64,000 nucleotides of DNA, taken from assembly GCF_003994465.1 (NCBI RefSeq), contig NZ_RZNX01000003.1, forward strand, positions 62,234 to 126,233. Direction: 5' to 3'. Below the pieces are notes generated by a model. The model saw nothing but the letters and a program-made list of their open reading frames with translations. It searched no databases and was not told the DNA's origin. A program made the translations under genes and the position numbers. Below are positions 51,247 through 60,024 of this stretch, piece after piece. The stretch is from Paenibacillus zeisoli. Lineage in GTDB: Bacteria > Bacillota > Bacilli > Paenibacillales > Paenibacillaceae. Each line of letters begins with the position of its first letter. Position 1 is the first letter of the stretch.

Positions 51247-51280
51247 AAAGACGCAGACCTATGAGAGGGTCTGCGTCTTT
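51247..51280. terminator. Terminator hairpin upstream of the kinase gene
   Basis: A 13-bp perfect stem (arm AAAGACGCAGACC) with flanking A/T residues between csbD (ending at 51320, leftward) and the kinase gene; it terminates csbD transcripts. Confidence 0.85.
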
Positions 51281-51319
51281 ATATCTAGAGATTCATCTGT
51301 TCCCGATATGTTGTGACTG

Positions 51320-51520
51320 TTACTGACGGCTGCGTGCCCAGTCATTATACTCTCGTTCTGCATCGTCCTTCGTATGGCCATAGCGCTCCTGAAGCTTACC
51401 TACAAGCTTGTCTTTCTCGCCATCGATGACATCAAGGTCGTCGTCTGTCAATTTACCCCACTGAACCTTGGCTTCACCTTTCAGTTGGTTCCACTTTCCT
51501 TTAAATACGTTGTTATCCAT
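51320..51520 (-). CDS. CsbD-family stress protein
   Basis: 66 residues: NNVFKGKWNQLKGEAKVQWGKLTDDDLDVIDGEKDKLVGKLQERYGHTKDDAEREYNDWARS, the complete CsbD family pattern. Such small hydrophilic proteins are general stress proteins induced by salt, cold or starvation. AAGGAG lies before the ATG. No sigma-B-like promoter was obvious in the 180 bp upstream. Confidence 0.92.
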   Translation of the reverse strand: MDNNVFKGKWNQLKGEAKVQWGKLTDDDLDVIDGEKDKLVGKLQERYGHTKDDAEREYNDWARSRQ

Positions 51521-51660
51521 GATTATCAGCTCCTTGAAATCTATAATTGATGTAGTTCACGAAGTGACGATGAAGGATGTTCTTTCATCTATTACCCCTT
51601 CACCCTGAGCATGAATCCCCCACGTTTGACTACTGGTCTCTCCATTAGGCATCACAAATA

Positions 51661-51692
51661 GAAGACTTTCCAAATTACCCCGGAAAGTCTTC
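51661..51692 (-). terminator. Hairpin after the HD-GYP gene
   Basis: GAAGACTTTCC/GGAAAGTCTTC, 11-bp stem directly after the HD-GYP gene stop. The T-tract on the minus strand is weak (TATTTG), so it may stabilise the transcript rather than be a strong terminator. Confidence 0.55.
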
Positions 51693-51698
51693 TCCATA

Positions 51699-53207
51699 TT
51701 ATCCTGCATATTCATCCCTATTCTTGCGCTTTCGATATTCCTCTACGAATAATCCGGCATAATAGGGATCCCACTGGGTTCCCCGGCCTTCTTCAAGGAT
51801 TTGTATGGCCCGGTCTGCATCGAGTCCCTTCCGGTAAGGCCGATTGGAGGTCATCGCATCAAAGGCATCTGCCACTGCAATAATACGCCCGAACAGAGGG
51901 ATATCCTCTCCCTTCAGCTGGTCGGGATATCCTTTCCCGTCAAATCGTTCATGATGGGATCTTACCCCGGATAGAAAAGGAGCCATGGCATCTGCAGGTT
52001 CAATCTGCCGCAGAATACTCTCCCCCATAACCGGGTGCTGCTTGATCTGTTCGAACTCCTCGTCGGTAAGACGGCCATCCTTGAGCAGGACCGAATCCCT
52101 TGTTCCGATCTTTCCGATATCATGCAGCAGGGCGGATTTGCGGAGCGCATCTACCTTCTCGACGGGCAGTCCTGCCAGTAATCCGATCTGGACCGCATAA
52201 TCGGCCACACGCAGTGAATGTCCGGCCGTATAGGGGTCGCGCGCATCCAGTGCGGCAGCAAGAGTGGCAAAGTAACTCTCAATTAATTGATTATTGAGAT
52301 TCGACTGCACTTTGATCCCGCTGAGCATGTGATTGAAACCGGACACTAGCTTGGAGAATTCATCCGAGAACATGTCAGTTGCCTGGGCGTTCAGATTGCC
52401 TTCTTTCACCTCGGCCATACGCTCATACAGGTGCTGAATCGGAATCTCCACATCCCGGGTCAGCAGCCAGGCTCCGAAAAAGGCGAACCCCAGAGCCACG
52501 ATCAGAATATACCCGGCCCATTTCCAGTATTCCTCGCCTGAGCCTTGGAAATTGCCAATTTGGAGCTGGACGGCCAATCCATACAGAAGCAGCGGAAAGG
52601 CTCCAATCAGGAAGGCTCCCCATCTGAACTTTTGCTTAATGGAAATCAACACCTGCCCGCCGAGCGACAGTTCACGGCCGAACCTGTGACTGCTCATACG
52701 CTGAACCTCTTCCAGCACCGGCCGGATCGCATAGGAGGTCAAGAAGAATTCAATCATCGCATGCATGGCAGCAACGATTACCGCGCCAAGAATCGCCACA
52801 ATGACGTACTTCGGCGGGAAATGCAGTCTTCCCGAGTAAATCAGCCACAGTGTAAGGATAACGGCAGGAACAGACAATCCGAACAAATGCGGTCCCAATA
52901 TCCGCTTTATCGCCAAGGAAGGAAGCTGATGGAGACGCAAGTAGATCTTTTGCAGCTGCGGATAATCGTAAATATCCTGGTGAAAGGCCATTCTGATCGG
53001 CTTAATATGTATGCGGAAGACTGTCCATTCCAGACTTACCATCGAGCACAAGGAGATCGCCAGAACAAAGACAAGCCAGAGATATTCCTGGGTAGAAATC
53101 TTAAGAGTAGTAAATATCATCAGACCGCCAACTCCAGCAACTGCCGTTATGGATCCAATGAAATAATTAAGCATAAGCCGGGAAATAAAGGTTCGGTAAA
53201 TCATCAA
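51699..53207 (-). CDS. Membrane HD-GYP domain protein with HAMP (putative c-di-GMP phosphodiesterase)
   Basis: 502 residues: N-terminal membrane helices, a second membrane region around residues 200-250, HAMP, then an HD-GYP domain. HD motif LLHDIGKIG and the GYP region VRSHHERFDGKGYPDQLKGEDIP are complete, with ALDARDPYTAGHSLRVADYAVQIG at its start, so catalysis (hydrolysis of c-di-GMP) is expected. First codons are TTG ATG; either may be the start (AAGGGG lies nine bases before the TTG). Confidence 0.87.
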   Translation of the reverse strand: MMIYRTFISRLMLNYFIGSITAVAGVGGLMIFTTLKISTQEYLWLVFVLAISLCSMVSLEWTVFRIHIKPIRMAFHQDIYDYPQLQKIYLRLHQLPSLAIKRILGPHLFGLSVPAVILTLWLIYSGRLHFPPKYVIVAILGAVIVAAMHAMIEFFLTSYAIRPVLEEVQRMSSHRFGRELSLGGQVLISIKQKFRWGAFLIGAFPLLLYGLAVQLQIGNFQGSGEEYWKWAGYILIVALGFAFFGAWLLTRDVEIPIQHLYERMAEVKEGNLNAQATDMFSDEFSKLVSGFNHMLSGIKVQSNLNNQLIESYFATLAAALDARDPYTAGHSLRVADYAVQIGLLAGLPVEKVDALRKSALLHDIGKIGTRDSVLLKDGRLTDEEFEQIKQHPVMGESILRQIEPADAMAPFLSGVRSHHERFDGKGYPDQLKGEDIPLFGRIIAVADAFDAMTSNRPYRKGLDADRAIQILEEGRGTQWDPYYAGLFVEEYRKRKNRDEYAG

Positions 53208-53455
53208 GGCATGTCGCCCCTTCCCTTTGCTATAAAAAAGACTACCTAGTCATTATCGGCACATTCTGACAATTTATTGACAGCACTTCAGATAATATTC
53301 GGCAGTTCCCCCAGATTCACCTTCACCTTTTGACCGCGAATGAACCTTAATCATCTGAATCCACCTTTTGTTTCAAGAATTATGGTTTATGTCTAATAAT
53401 TTCAGTAGAGAAGAAGTACACTATAGCAAAAATATTTCTTTTTCCGGAGGTGGCC

Positions 53456-55012
53456 ATGGACTTAACAGCCTTAACCAGTTCGATCATTATTCTGCTGGCC
53501 AGCCTTTTGTTAGTTGGAGTTATTGCGACTAAATTCTCAACCCGTTTCGGTCTGCCCGCGCTGGTCTTCTTCATCGCAGCCGGAATGATCCTTAGTAATT
53601 TTCTTTATTTCGATAATGCCTTTATCACTCAGCTCGTCGGCACCTTCGCCCTGATTGTCATTCTGTTCGAGGGAGGGATGCAGACCAAGTTCTTCACCAT
53701 AAGACCCATTCTGCCCACCGCCCTCTCACTTGCCACTGTAGGTGTTCTCTTTACTACCGCTGTCATCGGAGTAAGCGCCATGCTTATTCTGGATGTGCCC
53801 CTCGTGGACGGTCTCTTGTTCGGTGCTATCGTAGGCTCTACCGATGCCGCTGCTGTATTCTCTGTGTTAGGCGGCAAGAATATCAAGGAACGCCTTACGT
53901 CTACGCTTGAGGCTGAATCCGGAAGCAACGATCCGATGGCCGTCTTCCTGACTGTCACCTTGATTGGATGGATTCAGCATCCGAACGACCACAACATTTT
54001 TAAATTAATCTTCTCTTTTGTTCTGGAGATGGGTCTGGGCTTAGGCTTTGGACTTCTACTTGGCTGGATAGCCGTGAAAGTAATCAACCGGATTAATTTC
54101 GATTCATCCGGGCTGTATCCTGTGCTTGCGATTGCTTTTGCCGTTCTGACTTATGGTGTAACTTCTGCCCTTCATGGCAGCGGTCTGCTCGCTGTGTATG
54201 TCATGGCTCTTGTGCTGGGTAACTCAGATCTGACTTATCGGCAGTCTATTCTTCACTTTAATAAAGGCTTTGGCTGGATTATGCAGATTACCATGTTCAC
54301 CCTGCTCGGTCTGCTTGTGTTCCCTAGTGAACTGCCGGCAATCATGCTTCAAGGTCTTGCCTTATCCCTTATATTGATGCTGATTGCCCGTCCAATTGGT
54401 GTATTTGCCAGCACTCTGTTCTCCAAATTCAGCTACAAGGAGAAGCTTGTTCTCTCCTGGGCCGGACTAAGGGGGGCCGTTCCCATTGTGCTCGCCACCT
54501 ATCCACTTATTAACGGTCTGCCTGACGGAAGGATGTTCTTCAATGTTGTCTTCTTCGTCATCCTGACTTCAGCACTCATTCAGGGGGCAACCATTAATCC
54601 GTTTGCCGTTAAGCTTGGCCTCGTCGATGCTGCGAGTAATCAGTCTCACTCGCTGCTAGAGCTTGTCTCTCTAGGCAAGACCAAGTCCGAGATTAACCAT
54701 CTTCACGTACATGCCGGCATGGTCGTAATCGGCCAGGAAATCCGTAACTTGGGCCTGCCTCCCGATGTGTTGGTGACCGCCGTCATTCGCGGTGAGGAGA
54801 TTGTCACCCCACTCGGAGATACCGTTATTGAAGAGGGCGATACACTTTATATCCTTGGTCCCAAAGCTGAGCGGGAACGGATTAAGAAAGTCTTCCGCTT
54901 CCAGGAGGTCCCCTTTGCTCCTGCAGCTCCAGAACCTGAATTGATTCCCGGAGAACCGGATCTCAGCAAGGACAGGGAGCCCAGGGAACCCGAACTCAAA
55001 GACCCCCTGTAA
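53456..55012 (+). CDS. K+/H+-type antiporter with C-terminal TrkA-C domain (CvrA/NhaP2-like)
   Basis: 518 residues. The 12-helix CPA1 domain shows LLLASLLLVGVIATKFSTRFGLPALVFFIAAGMILS, GAIVGSTDAAAVFSVLG, EAESGSNDPMAVFLTV (ND motif) and WAGLRGAVPIVLATYPL. The C-terminal about 100 residues form a TrkA_C/RCK domain (HVHAGMVVIGQEIRNLGLPPDVLVTAVIRGEEIVTPLGDTVIEEGDTLYILGPK), which in Bacilli often binds nucleotides such as c-di-AMP. The tail is Pro/Glu-rich. Start ATG at 53456 after CCGGAGGTGG. Unlike the three antiporters at 13-17 kb, no leader of their type is seen. Confidence 0.88.
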   Translation: MDLTALTSSIIILLASLLLVGVIATKFSTRFGLPALVFFIAAGMILSNFLYFDNAFITQLVGTFALIVILFEGGMQTKFFTIRPILPTALSLATVGVLFTTAVIGVSAMLILDVPLVDGLLFGAIVGSTDAAAVFSVLGGKNIKERLTSTLEAESGSNDPMAVFLTVTLIGWIQHPNDHNIFKLIFSFVLEMGLGLGFGLLLGWIAVKVINRINFDSSGLYPVLAIAFAVLTYGVTSALHGSGLLAVYVMALVLGNSDLTYRQSILHFNKGFGWIMQITMFTLLGLLVFPSELPAIMLQGLALSLILMLIARPIGVFASTLFSKFSYKEKLVLSWAGLRGAVPIVLATYPLINGLPDGRMFFNVVFFVILTSALIQGATINPFAVKLGLVDAASNQSHSLLELVSLGKTKSEINHLHVHAGMVVIGQEIRNLGLPPDVLVTAVIRGEEIVTPLGDTVIEEGDTLYILGPKAERERIKKVFRFQEVPFAPAAPEPELIPGEPDLSKDREPREPELKDPL

Positions 55013-55040
55013 GCCAATTCGCTTGCTAGCTGCCGGCAAA

Positions 55041-55081
55041 AAACCCGCTAAAGGTCTTCACACCTTTAACGGGTTTCTTTG
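55041..55081 (+). terminator. Terminator of the antiporter gene
   Basis: AAACCCG-TAAAGGT/ACCTTTA-CGGGTTT hairpin followed by CTTTG on the plus strand. Confidence 0.85.
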
Positions 55082-55106
55082 TGCCCAAGTTAAGTTCCAC
55101 GAATGC

Positions 55107-55235
55107 TTACCTCTTGCTGTTCTTAGCCTTCTTGTTAAGCCACATCAGCCAGCCCCCAAGACCTATAATGCCGACAGCCAAGAGGACATAGAAGCCCACG
55201 GTATACCATACGTCTTCAGCAGAACCAAAACCCAT
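55107..55235 (-). CDS. Small single-helix membrane protein, 42 aa
   Basis: MGFGSAEDVWYTVGFYVLLAVGIIGLGGWLMWLNKKAKNSKR with one membrane helix and a basic cytoplasmic tail. AAAGGGGAG precedes the ATG by eight bases. No neighbour shares its strand closely, and no family is recognised. The 55236-55650 stretch upstream is AT-rich and shows no convincing gene; only a chance 31-codon leftward frame without a good ribosome site. Confidence 0.6.
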   Translation of the reverse strand: MGFGSAEDVWYTVGFYVLLAVGIIGLGGWLMWLNKKAKNSKR

Positions 55236-55650
55236 TTTTATAACTCCCCTTTCTTTATTTTCAAAAGTAAATACCAAAAAAACATCGTATGATTTAATAA
55301 ACACTCTGGTATATTTCTAACCTAAAAACCTTCATTTCATAAGTTTGTGTTGTATTATCGATGGTTATGCTGTATAATATCTAGTTAGGTTGTAAACCCT
55401 CATATATGTAGTTCCTCAAAAGATGATAACTCTCCTCAAGCATCTGTATGAAATTCCTATTTGAACTAACCCTAAGAGTAAGAATTTTGGAGTATTCTGA
55501 TTCACACTGGCGCGGTCATTGGAGCCGCAAGGACAAGAGAGAGGTAGGGCTTTTGTTGTTTTAGAAAAACGTCAGTTATGATCTGAAGCAGGAACATCGC
55601 CTTGTTTTCGGCACGTGTACACGAAGACAGGGATTACAATAATTCATATG

Positions 55651-55694
55651 TAAAAACAAAGCGAGCGCCGCAGGTTTCCCTGTCAGGCGCTCGC
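55651..55694 (-). terminator. Terminator of the carbohydrate-binding protein gene
   Basis: Minus strand hairpin GCGAGCGCC/GGCGCTCGC (9-bp perfect stem, 16-base loop) followed by TTTGTTTTT, 43 bp after the stop. Confidence 0.85.
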
Positions 55695-55736
55695 GTCTAT
55701 TTTACCTGGCCTTAATCGGCCCTCAGTCACATTGAG

Positions 55737-56507
55737 TTATTGTACCTCGTAATTCTGGCCGTAGTTATTATCCCAGTACGTTTGTCCATTTACTGTATAC
55801 GAAATCGCATATTTAACGTTGGTGGCACCTGGAACGTCGAAGCTGTACTTCCAGCCTTCAACAGTGTTGAAGTTATTCAAGCGGCCATAATAAGTGGCAT
55901 TGCCCTCATGACTTGTTGCCCAGTTGTCCGTGGTGTAACGTACTTTTACCGTTTTGTTAGGGTCCAGGTTCTTCACATAGATATTGCCGCTGAACGTACC
56001 GTTGCTCAGGGAACTGCTGGCGTTAAGCACATTAGGTGTTCCCAGAATGATGGAGGTAAGCGGATATTGATTATTCACTTCATTGTAATAGTTCGCTGAT
56101 CCGTTGTTATCCCAATAGGTCTGGCCATTCACGTCGTATTTAATCGCGAACTTGATGAAGGACAGATTCTTTAGCTCGGCATGTGCTGCATTGGTAGCAT
56201 CATTTGTGAAAATACCAAAGTGCCATTTCTCGTGGCTTGAATCTGTCGGCCCTACATAAGATGCAGCAGTATCATACCAAGTTGTGTTATTTGTAGTATA
56301 GTGGATGGTTACGTTCTTCACGGGCCCCAGGTTCGCAACCTCAACATCGCCGCTAAATCCGACATATCCGTTTTTATAAATTACACTGACATCGGAGTCA
56401 ATAAGCTTGACCTCATTACCACTCGCAGATGCCGATCCAGTAAACGTTATACCAAAAATCAGAGAAAACATCATCAATCCAGCAAATAGTTTCTTCATTG
56501 CTTTCAC
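55737..56507 (-). CDS. Secreted protein with two CBM21-like carbohydrate-binding modules
   Basis: About 256 residues: signal peptide (KKLFAGLMMFSLIFGITFTGSASA), then two homologous modules of about 105 residues. Each contains V.NVTIHYTT or V..RYTTDNW followed by a Trp/Tyr stretch and ends in FAIKYDVNGQTYWDNN / YAISYTVNGQTYWDNN, the CBM21 (starch/glycogen-binding) signature. There is no catalytic domain, so it is a free carbohydrate-binding protein. GAGGAG lies eight bases before the GTG at 56507; an ATG nine bases later is possible. It lies beside a sugar ABC importer, which may take up products of the same polysaccharide. Confidence 0.8.
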   Translation of the reverse strand: MKAMKKLFAGLMMFSLIFGITFTGSASASGNEVKLIDSDVSVIYKNGYVGFSGDVEVANLGPVKNVTIHYTTNNTTWYDTAASYVGPTDSSHEKWHFGIFTNDATNAAHAELKNLSFIKFAIKYDVNGQTYWDNNGSANYYNEVNNQYPLTSIILGTPNVLNASSSLSNGTFSGNIYVKNLDPNKTVKVRYTTDNWATSHEGNATYYGRLNNFNTVEGWKYSFDVPGATNVKYAISYTVNGQTYWDNNYGQNYEVQ

Positions 56508-56770
56508 AATTCTCACTCCTCTAATTTAATATTGTGTACTGCAGTCTGCCAACAACGTCAGACCCTGATTCGTAACCGAGACTTTCTTCCATCCCTCCTA
56601 TCTTATGAAAATAGATGTAATTTCCATGAAGTAAATTATTTCCTATTATTACAATAAATCCACCAATATTATATGTAAATAGTTAAAAAGTAACATATTC
56701 TATAGGGTTAGTCGTGTTAATTTCTATAACAAATCGTCAAAAACAACACAAGAGCCGCCCAGCAGCAGAC

Positions 56771-56812
56771 AAAGGGTGTCTCCAAAGGCCCATAGACCCT
56801 TGAGGACACCCT
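56771..56812. terminator. Hairpin after the sugar-binding protein gene
   Basis: AAGGGTGTC-CAA/TTG-GACACCCT hairpin in the 346-bp gap, 42 bp beyond the end of the importer operon (leftward). A-run/T-run quality is moderate. The remainder of the gap is AT-rich and shows no gene. Confidence 0.6.
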
Positions 56813-56853
56813 CCTTGGAGCTTATCGTGATAGTGCTCTTGGTGACTAGGCAG

Positions 56854-58113
56854 CTACTGGGCACTTAGATTGTCCCAGTTACGCTGGAATTGCTCGTACA
56901 TCTCCTCTTTATTGATTTTACCGCCAATATAGGCCTGCATACTGCTGGCGAACTCGGGTGACATGCCGTTCGGAAAGCGGAACCAGTTCCACGTCAATGC
57001 TTTGCCGGCATCCGTATATTTCAGCACCTCCATACCCAGCGGCCCCAAATCCTCCTCACGCCCCTTAATACTGTCGAACGCCGGGATGAATTTGAACTCC
57101 TTCGTAATATAACTCTTGCCGGTCTCCGAAGTGACCAGCCAGTTCAGGAACTCCTTCGCTTCTTTCTTCACCGGAGAGTTCTTATTCACCACCCAGTTGT
57201 TCGGAACACCAACGAACAGCTTGTCATTCCCCGGATCATTGTTAATCGGCATAGGCAGGATCCCCAGATTCAGCTTCGGATTAATGCCGTCAATTTGACC
57301 CTGGGTCCAGTTCCCCTGCTGCATCATGGCAGCCTTGCCGCTTGCCACCATAGTGACCTGGGTATTGTAATCGGTTGTTAACGGATTATCATTACCGTAC
57401 TTCAGGGTTAGATCGAAGAGGTCCGACCATTCCTTGACTATCTCATTACCCGAGAACTTCTGACTGCCGCTGTTTAATCCTTGAATGAAGGCTCCCGGGT
57501 CCTTCTGGTAAGCAAAAGCCAGGTTGATATTGTGGTTCCCCAGGACGAAGGACTCCTGATACCCGTTGGCAAAAGGAACAATCCCCGCGGCCTTGAGCTT
57601 TTTCGCGGCCTCCTCAAGCTCGGTGAGTGTCACTGGAATTTGATTGATTCCCGCTTTCTTGAACAGGTCCTTATTATAAATAAACCCGTAGCCCTCGAGG
57701 TTCATCGGCTGACCATACAGGTGTCCGTTCTTGGTCATCGGCTCCTTCGCAATCGGCTTGACATTCTTCACCCAGGGCTCACCCGACAGGTCCTCCAGGT
57801 AATCCTGCCACATATCCAGCTCCCGGTAACCTCCGATATTGAAAATATCCGGTTCCTTGCCCGAGGAGAACTTGGCCCGAAGCGAGGCCCCATAGTCACT
57901 GCCTCCTCCGACGGTCTGAATGTCCAGCTTCACGCCCGGGTGCTCTTTCTCATACTGCACCTTCAGGCGGCTCATCGCTTCAGAGATCTCTACCTTGAAT
58001 TGAAAAATATGCACCGTCTTCGTGCCGCCGTCCTCGCTTCCGCTCTTACCGCATCCGGTGGCGGTCAAAGCGGTGATAACCAGAAGCGCGAGTCCTCTCG
58101 CCCAAGCTTTCAT
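56854..58113 (-). CDS. Sugar ABC transporter substrate-binding lipoprotein
   Basis: 419 residues. Lipoprotein signal (LALLVITALTATGCGKSG), then SBP_bac_1 features: FQFKVEISEAMSRLKVQYEKEHPGVKLDIQTVGGGSDYGASLRAKFSSGKEPDIFNIGG, NLEGYGFIYNKDLFKKAGI, AAMMQQGNWTQGQID. It captures an oligosaccharide or monosaccharide outside the membrane. GGGAGG lies nine bases before the ATG at 58113. It is the last gene of the importer, 89 bp after the second permease. No ATPase is encoded nearby, so a shared MsmX-type ATPase elsewhere is needed. Confidence 0.88.
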   Translation of the reverse strand: MKAWARGLALLVITALTATGCGKSGSEDGGTKTVHIFQFKVEISEAMSRLKVQYEKEHPGVKLDIQTVGGGSDYGASLRAKFSSGKEPDIFNIGGYRELDMWQDYLEDLSGEPWVKNVKPIAKEPMTKNGHLYGQPMNLEGYGFIYNKDLFKKAGINQIPVTLTELEEAAKKLKAAGIVPFANGYQESFVLGNHNINLAFAYQKDPGAFIQGLNSGSQKFSGNEIVKEWSDLFDLTLKYGNDNPLTTDYNTQVTMVASGKAAMMQQGNWTQGQIDGINPKLNLGILPMPINNDPGNDKLFVGVPNNWVVNKNSPVKKEAKEFLNWLVTSETGKSYITKEFKFIPAFDSIKGREEDLGPLGMEVLKYTDAGKALTWNWFRFPNGMSPEFASSMQAYIGGKINKEEMYEQFQRNWDNLSAQ

Positions 58114-58202
58114 ATCTTGCAACCTCCCTTTTTCCCAGCTATATACTACGTGGAGTCCTTGGACTATCGTTCCTGCAGTTCCAAGGTTCCCCTCCGCTGC
58201 GC

Positions 58203-59039
58203 CTATCCTTTCACCGAGCCTTGAGCAATCCCTTCAATAATGTACTTCTGCATCGCGAGGAAGAAGATGACCACCGGTGCAATGCCCAGCACGAGTCCTG
58301 GCAGAGCCAAATCCCACTGCTTCGTGAACTGGCCGAAGAAAGCGTAGGTTGCGATAGGAATCGTACGCATCTCTGGACTTTGCAGAATGAGGGAGGGCAT
58401 CAGGTAGTCGTTCCAGATCCAGAGCGTATTCAGAATGATTACCGTGACGATTATTGGCTGCATTAAAGGCAGCACAAGCCGGAAGAAGATCCCGAAGGTG
58501 GAGCTTCCATCTACCCGGCCCGCTTCCTCGATGTCAATGGGTACAGTCTTCACAAATCCGTGCAGCAGGAAGACGGTAATCGGCGCGCCGAATCCCAGGT
58601 AACATAGAACCAGGCCGGTTCGTGTATCCATAACGCCAAGCGTACTCACTACTTTCACCAGAGGAATCATCAGCGACTGGAACGGGATGACCATCGCCGC
58701 AACGAATGCGCCATACAGCAGCCTGTTGAAGAGCGTGGCGTGGCGCACCATTCGGTAAGCGGCCATGGAACACATCAGAACCAGCAGGGCATTACTGAGG
58801 ATGGTAATGATCAGCGAGTTGCCGAACGCCTGCGGGAACGTCGTTTTCGTCCAGGCTTCGGTATAGTTGCTCCACTTGTAAGCGGCGGGCCATCCAGCCG
58901 AGTTGGTCAGAATCTCGCCGAATTCTTTTACCGAATTGACCAGCAGAAAGTAGAACGGAACCAGGAACATAAGCCCCAGCATAATCAGAATGATCTCGAT
59001 TAGAAAATACGAGGAACGGTACTTTTTGATGGTATCCAT
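58203..59039 (-). CDS. Sugar ABC transporter permease, MalG-like
   Basis: 278 residues with six membrane helices and the EAA loop DIEEAGRVDGSSTFGIFFRLVLPLMQPI of importer permeases. The N-terminus (FLIEIILIMLGLMFLVPFYFLLVNSVK) is typical of the MalG/AraQ group. Its ATG overlaps the stop of the MalF-like gene by one base (TGATG), so translation is coupled. Confidence 0.9.
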   Translation of the reverse strand: MDTIKKYRSSYFLIEIILIMLGLMFLVPFYFLLVNSVKEFGEILTNSAGWPAAYKWSNYTEAWTKTTFPQAFGNSLIITILSNALLVLMCSMAAYRMVRHATLFNRLLYGAFVAAMVIPFQSLMIPLVKVVSTLGVMDTRTGLVLCYLGFGAPITVFLLHGFVKTVPIDIEEAGRVDGSSTFGIFFRLVLPLMQPIIVTVIILNTLWIWNDYLMPSLILQSPEMRTIPIATYAFFGQFTKQWDLALPGLVLGIAPVVIFFLAMQKYIIEGIAQGSVKG

Positions 59040-59914
59040 CAGACCTCAACCTCCCTGCTCTTGGTCGCCCGGACCTGAAGAATCGAAATAATAGCCACAA
59101 TAATGAAGAAAATAATCGCTTTCGCTGAACCCATACCAAACCGGCTGATGTTAAAAGCTTCATTGTATATGTTAAGCGCTACAGATTCGGTGGATTTGAA
59201 AGGCCCGCCCTTGGTGAGCGACAGGTTCAGGTCGAACAGCTTGAACGACCAGGAGATGGCGAGGAAAAGACAGACCGTCACTCCCGGCATGACCAGCGGA
59301 AGAATAATATGGCGCAGCACCTGTTTGCGGCTTGCTCCGTCCACCTTGGCGGCTTCGATCAGTGAACTTGGGATGGCTCCCAATGAGGAGATGTAGATGA
59401 CCATCAGATAACCTGAATTCTGCCAAATGAAGACGATTACGATCGCCCAGAATGAAGTCGCTTCCGTTCCGAGCCAAGGAAGGCTGAAGAAAGGCCCGCC
59501 TATCGACTGGAAGCCGCGAACGAAGATGAACTGCCAGATGAACCCGAGCAGCAGCCCCCCAATGACATGCGGCATGAAGAATACCGTACGCATCACATTT
59601 CGGGTAGCAAGCGGTTTCGTGAGCAGATAGGCAAGTATGAACCCGAGCACGTTGGTCAGAACTACGCCAAGCACTGTGAATTTAACCGTGAACCAGAAGG
59701 AGTTCAGGAAATCGGGGTCTTTGGTGAAAATATGAATGTAGTTGTTCAGCCCAACCCAAGTGACATGCTTGGAGATTCCATTCCAGCTAGTAAATGAATA
59801 ATACAGCCCCAGGAAGAACGGGACCGCCACAATCAGGAAGAAAAATATGGCGGAAGGCCCGACAAAGGTTAGCTGATACAGCCAGTTTGAAGATTTCTTC
59901 CGATCCATGTCCAT
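59039..59914 (-). CDS. Sugar ABC transporter permease, MalF/UgpA-like
   Basis: 291 residues with six membrane helices and the EAA motif LIEAAKVDGASRKQVLRHIILPLVMPG. N-terminus LTFVGPSAIFFFLIVAVPFFLGLYYSFTSWNGIS is typical of the MalF/UgpA group. The chosen ATG at 59914 follows AAAGGGGTG; a GTG nine bases upstream is part of that site. First gene of the importer operon (59914 down to 56854). Confidence 0.9.
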   Translation of the reverse strand: MDMDRKKSSNWLYQLTFVGPSAIFFFLIVAVPFFLGLYYSFTSWNGISKHVTWVGLNNYIHIFTKDPDFLNSFWFTVKFTVLGVVLTNVLGFILAYLLTKPLATRNVMRTVFFMPHVIGGLLLGFIWQFIFVRGFQSIGGPFFSLPWLGTEATSFWAIVIVFIWQNSGYLMVIYISSLGAIPSSLIEAAKVDGASRKQVLRHIILPLVMPGVTVCLFLAISWSFKLFDLNLSLTKGGPFKSTESVALNIYNEAFNISRFGMGSAKAIIFFIIVAIISILQVRATKSREVEV

Positions 59915-59978
59915 GTGATACACCCCTTTTTATGTACTTTTGTTCCTTTTATTACCTTTTGCAGACATTTTTGAATCG

Positions 59979-60006
59979 CAAAAAAGGCCGCCCATTATGG
60001 GCGGCC
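59979..60006 (-). terminator. Terminator of the YsnF-like gene
   Basis: Minus strand GGCCGCCCAT/ATGGGCGGCC hairpin with a tight loop followed by TTTTTTG, 19 bp beyond the stop at 60025. Confidence 0.9.
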
Positions 60007-60024
60007 GTTAATAAATATATAAGA

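Noticed and set aside
55480-55620. Leftward 31-codon frame (MFLLQIITDVFLKQQ...) as a possible transposase remnant
   Set aside because: No ribosome site, no terminal inverted repeats and no match to a transposase motif that I can see.
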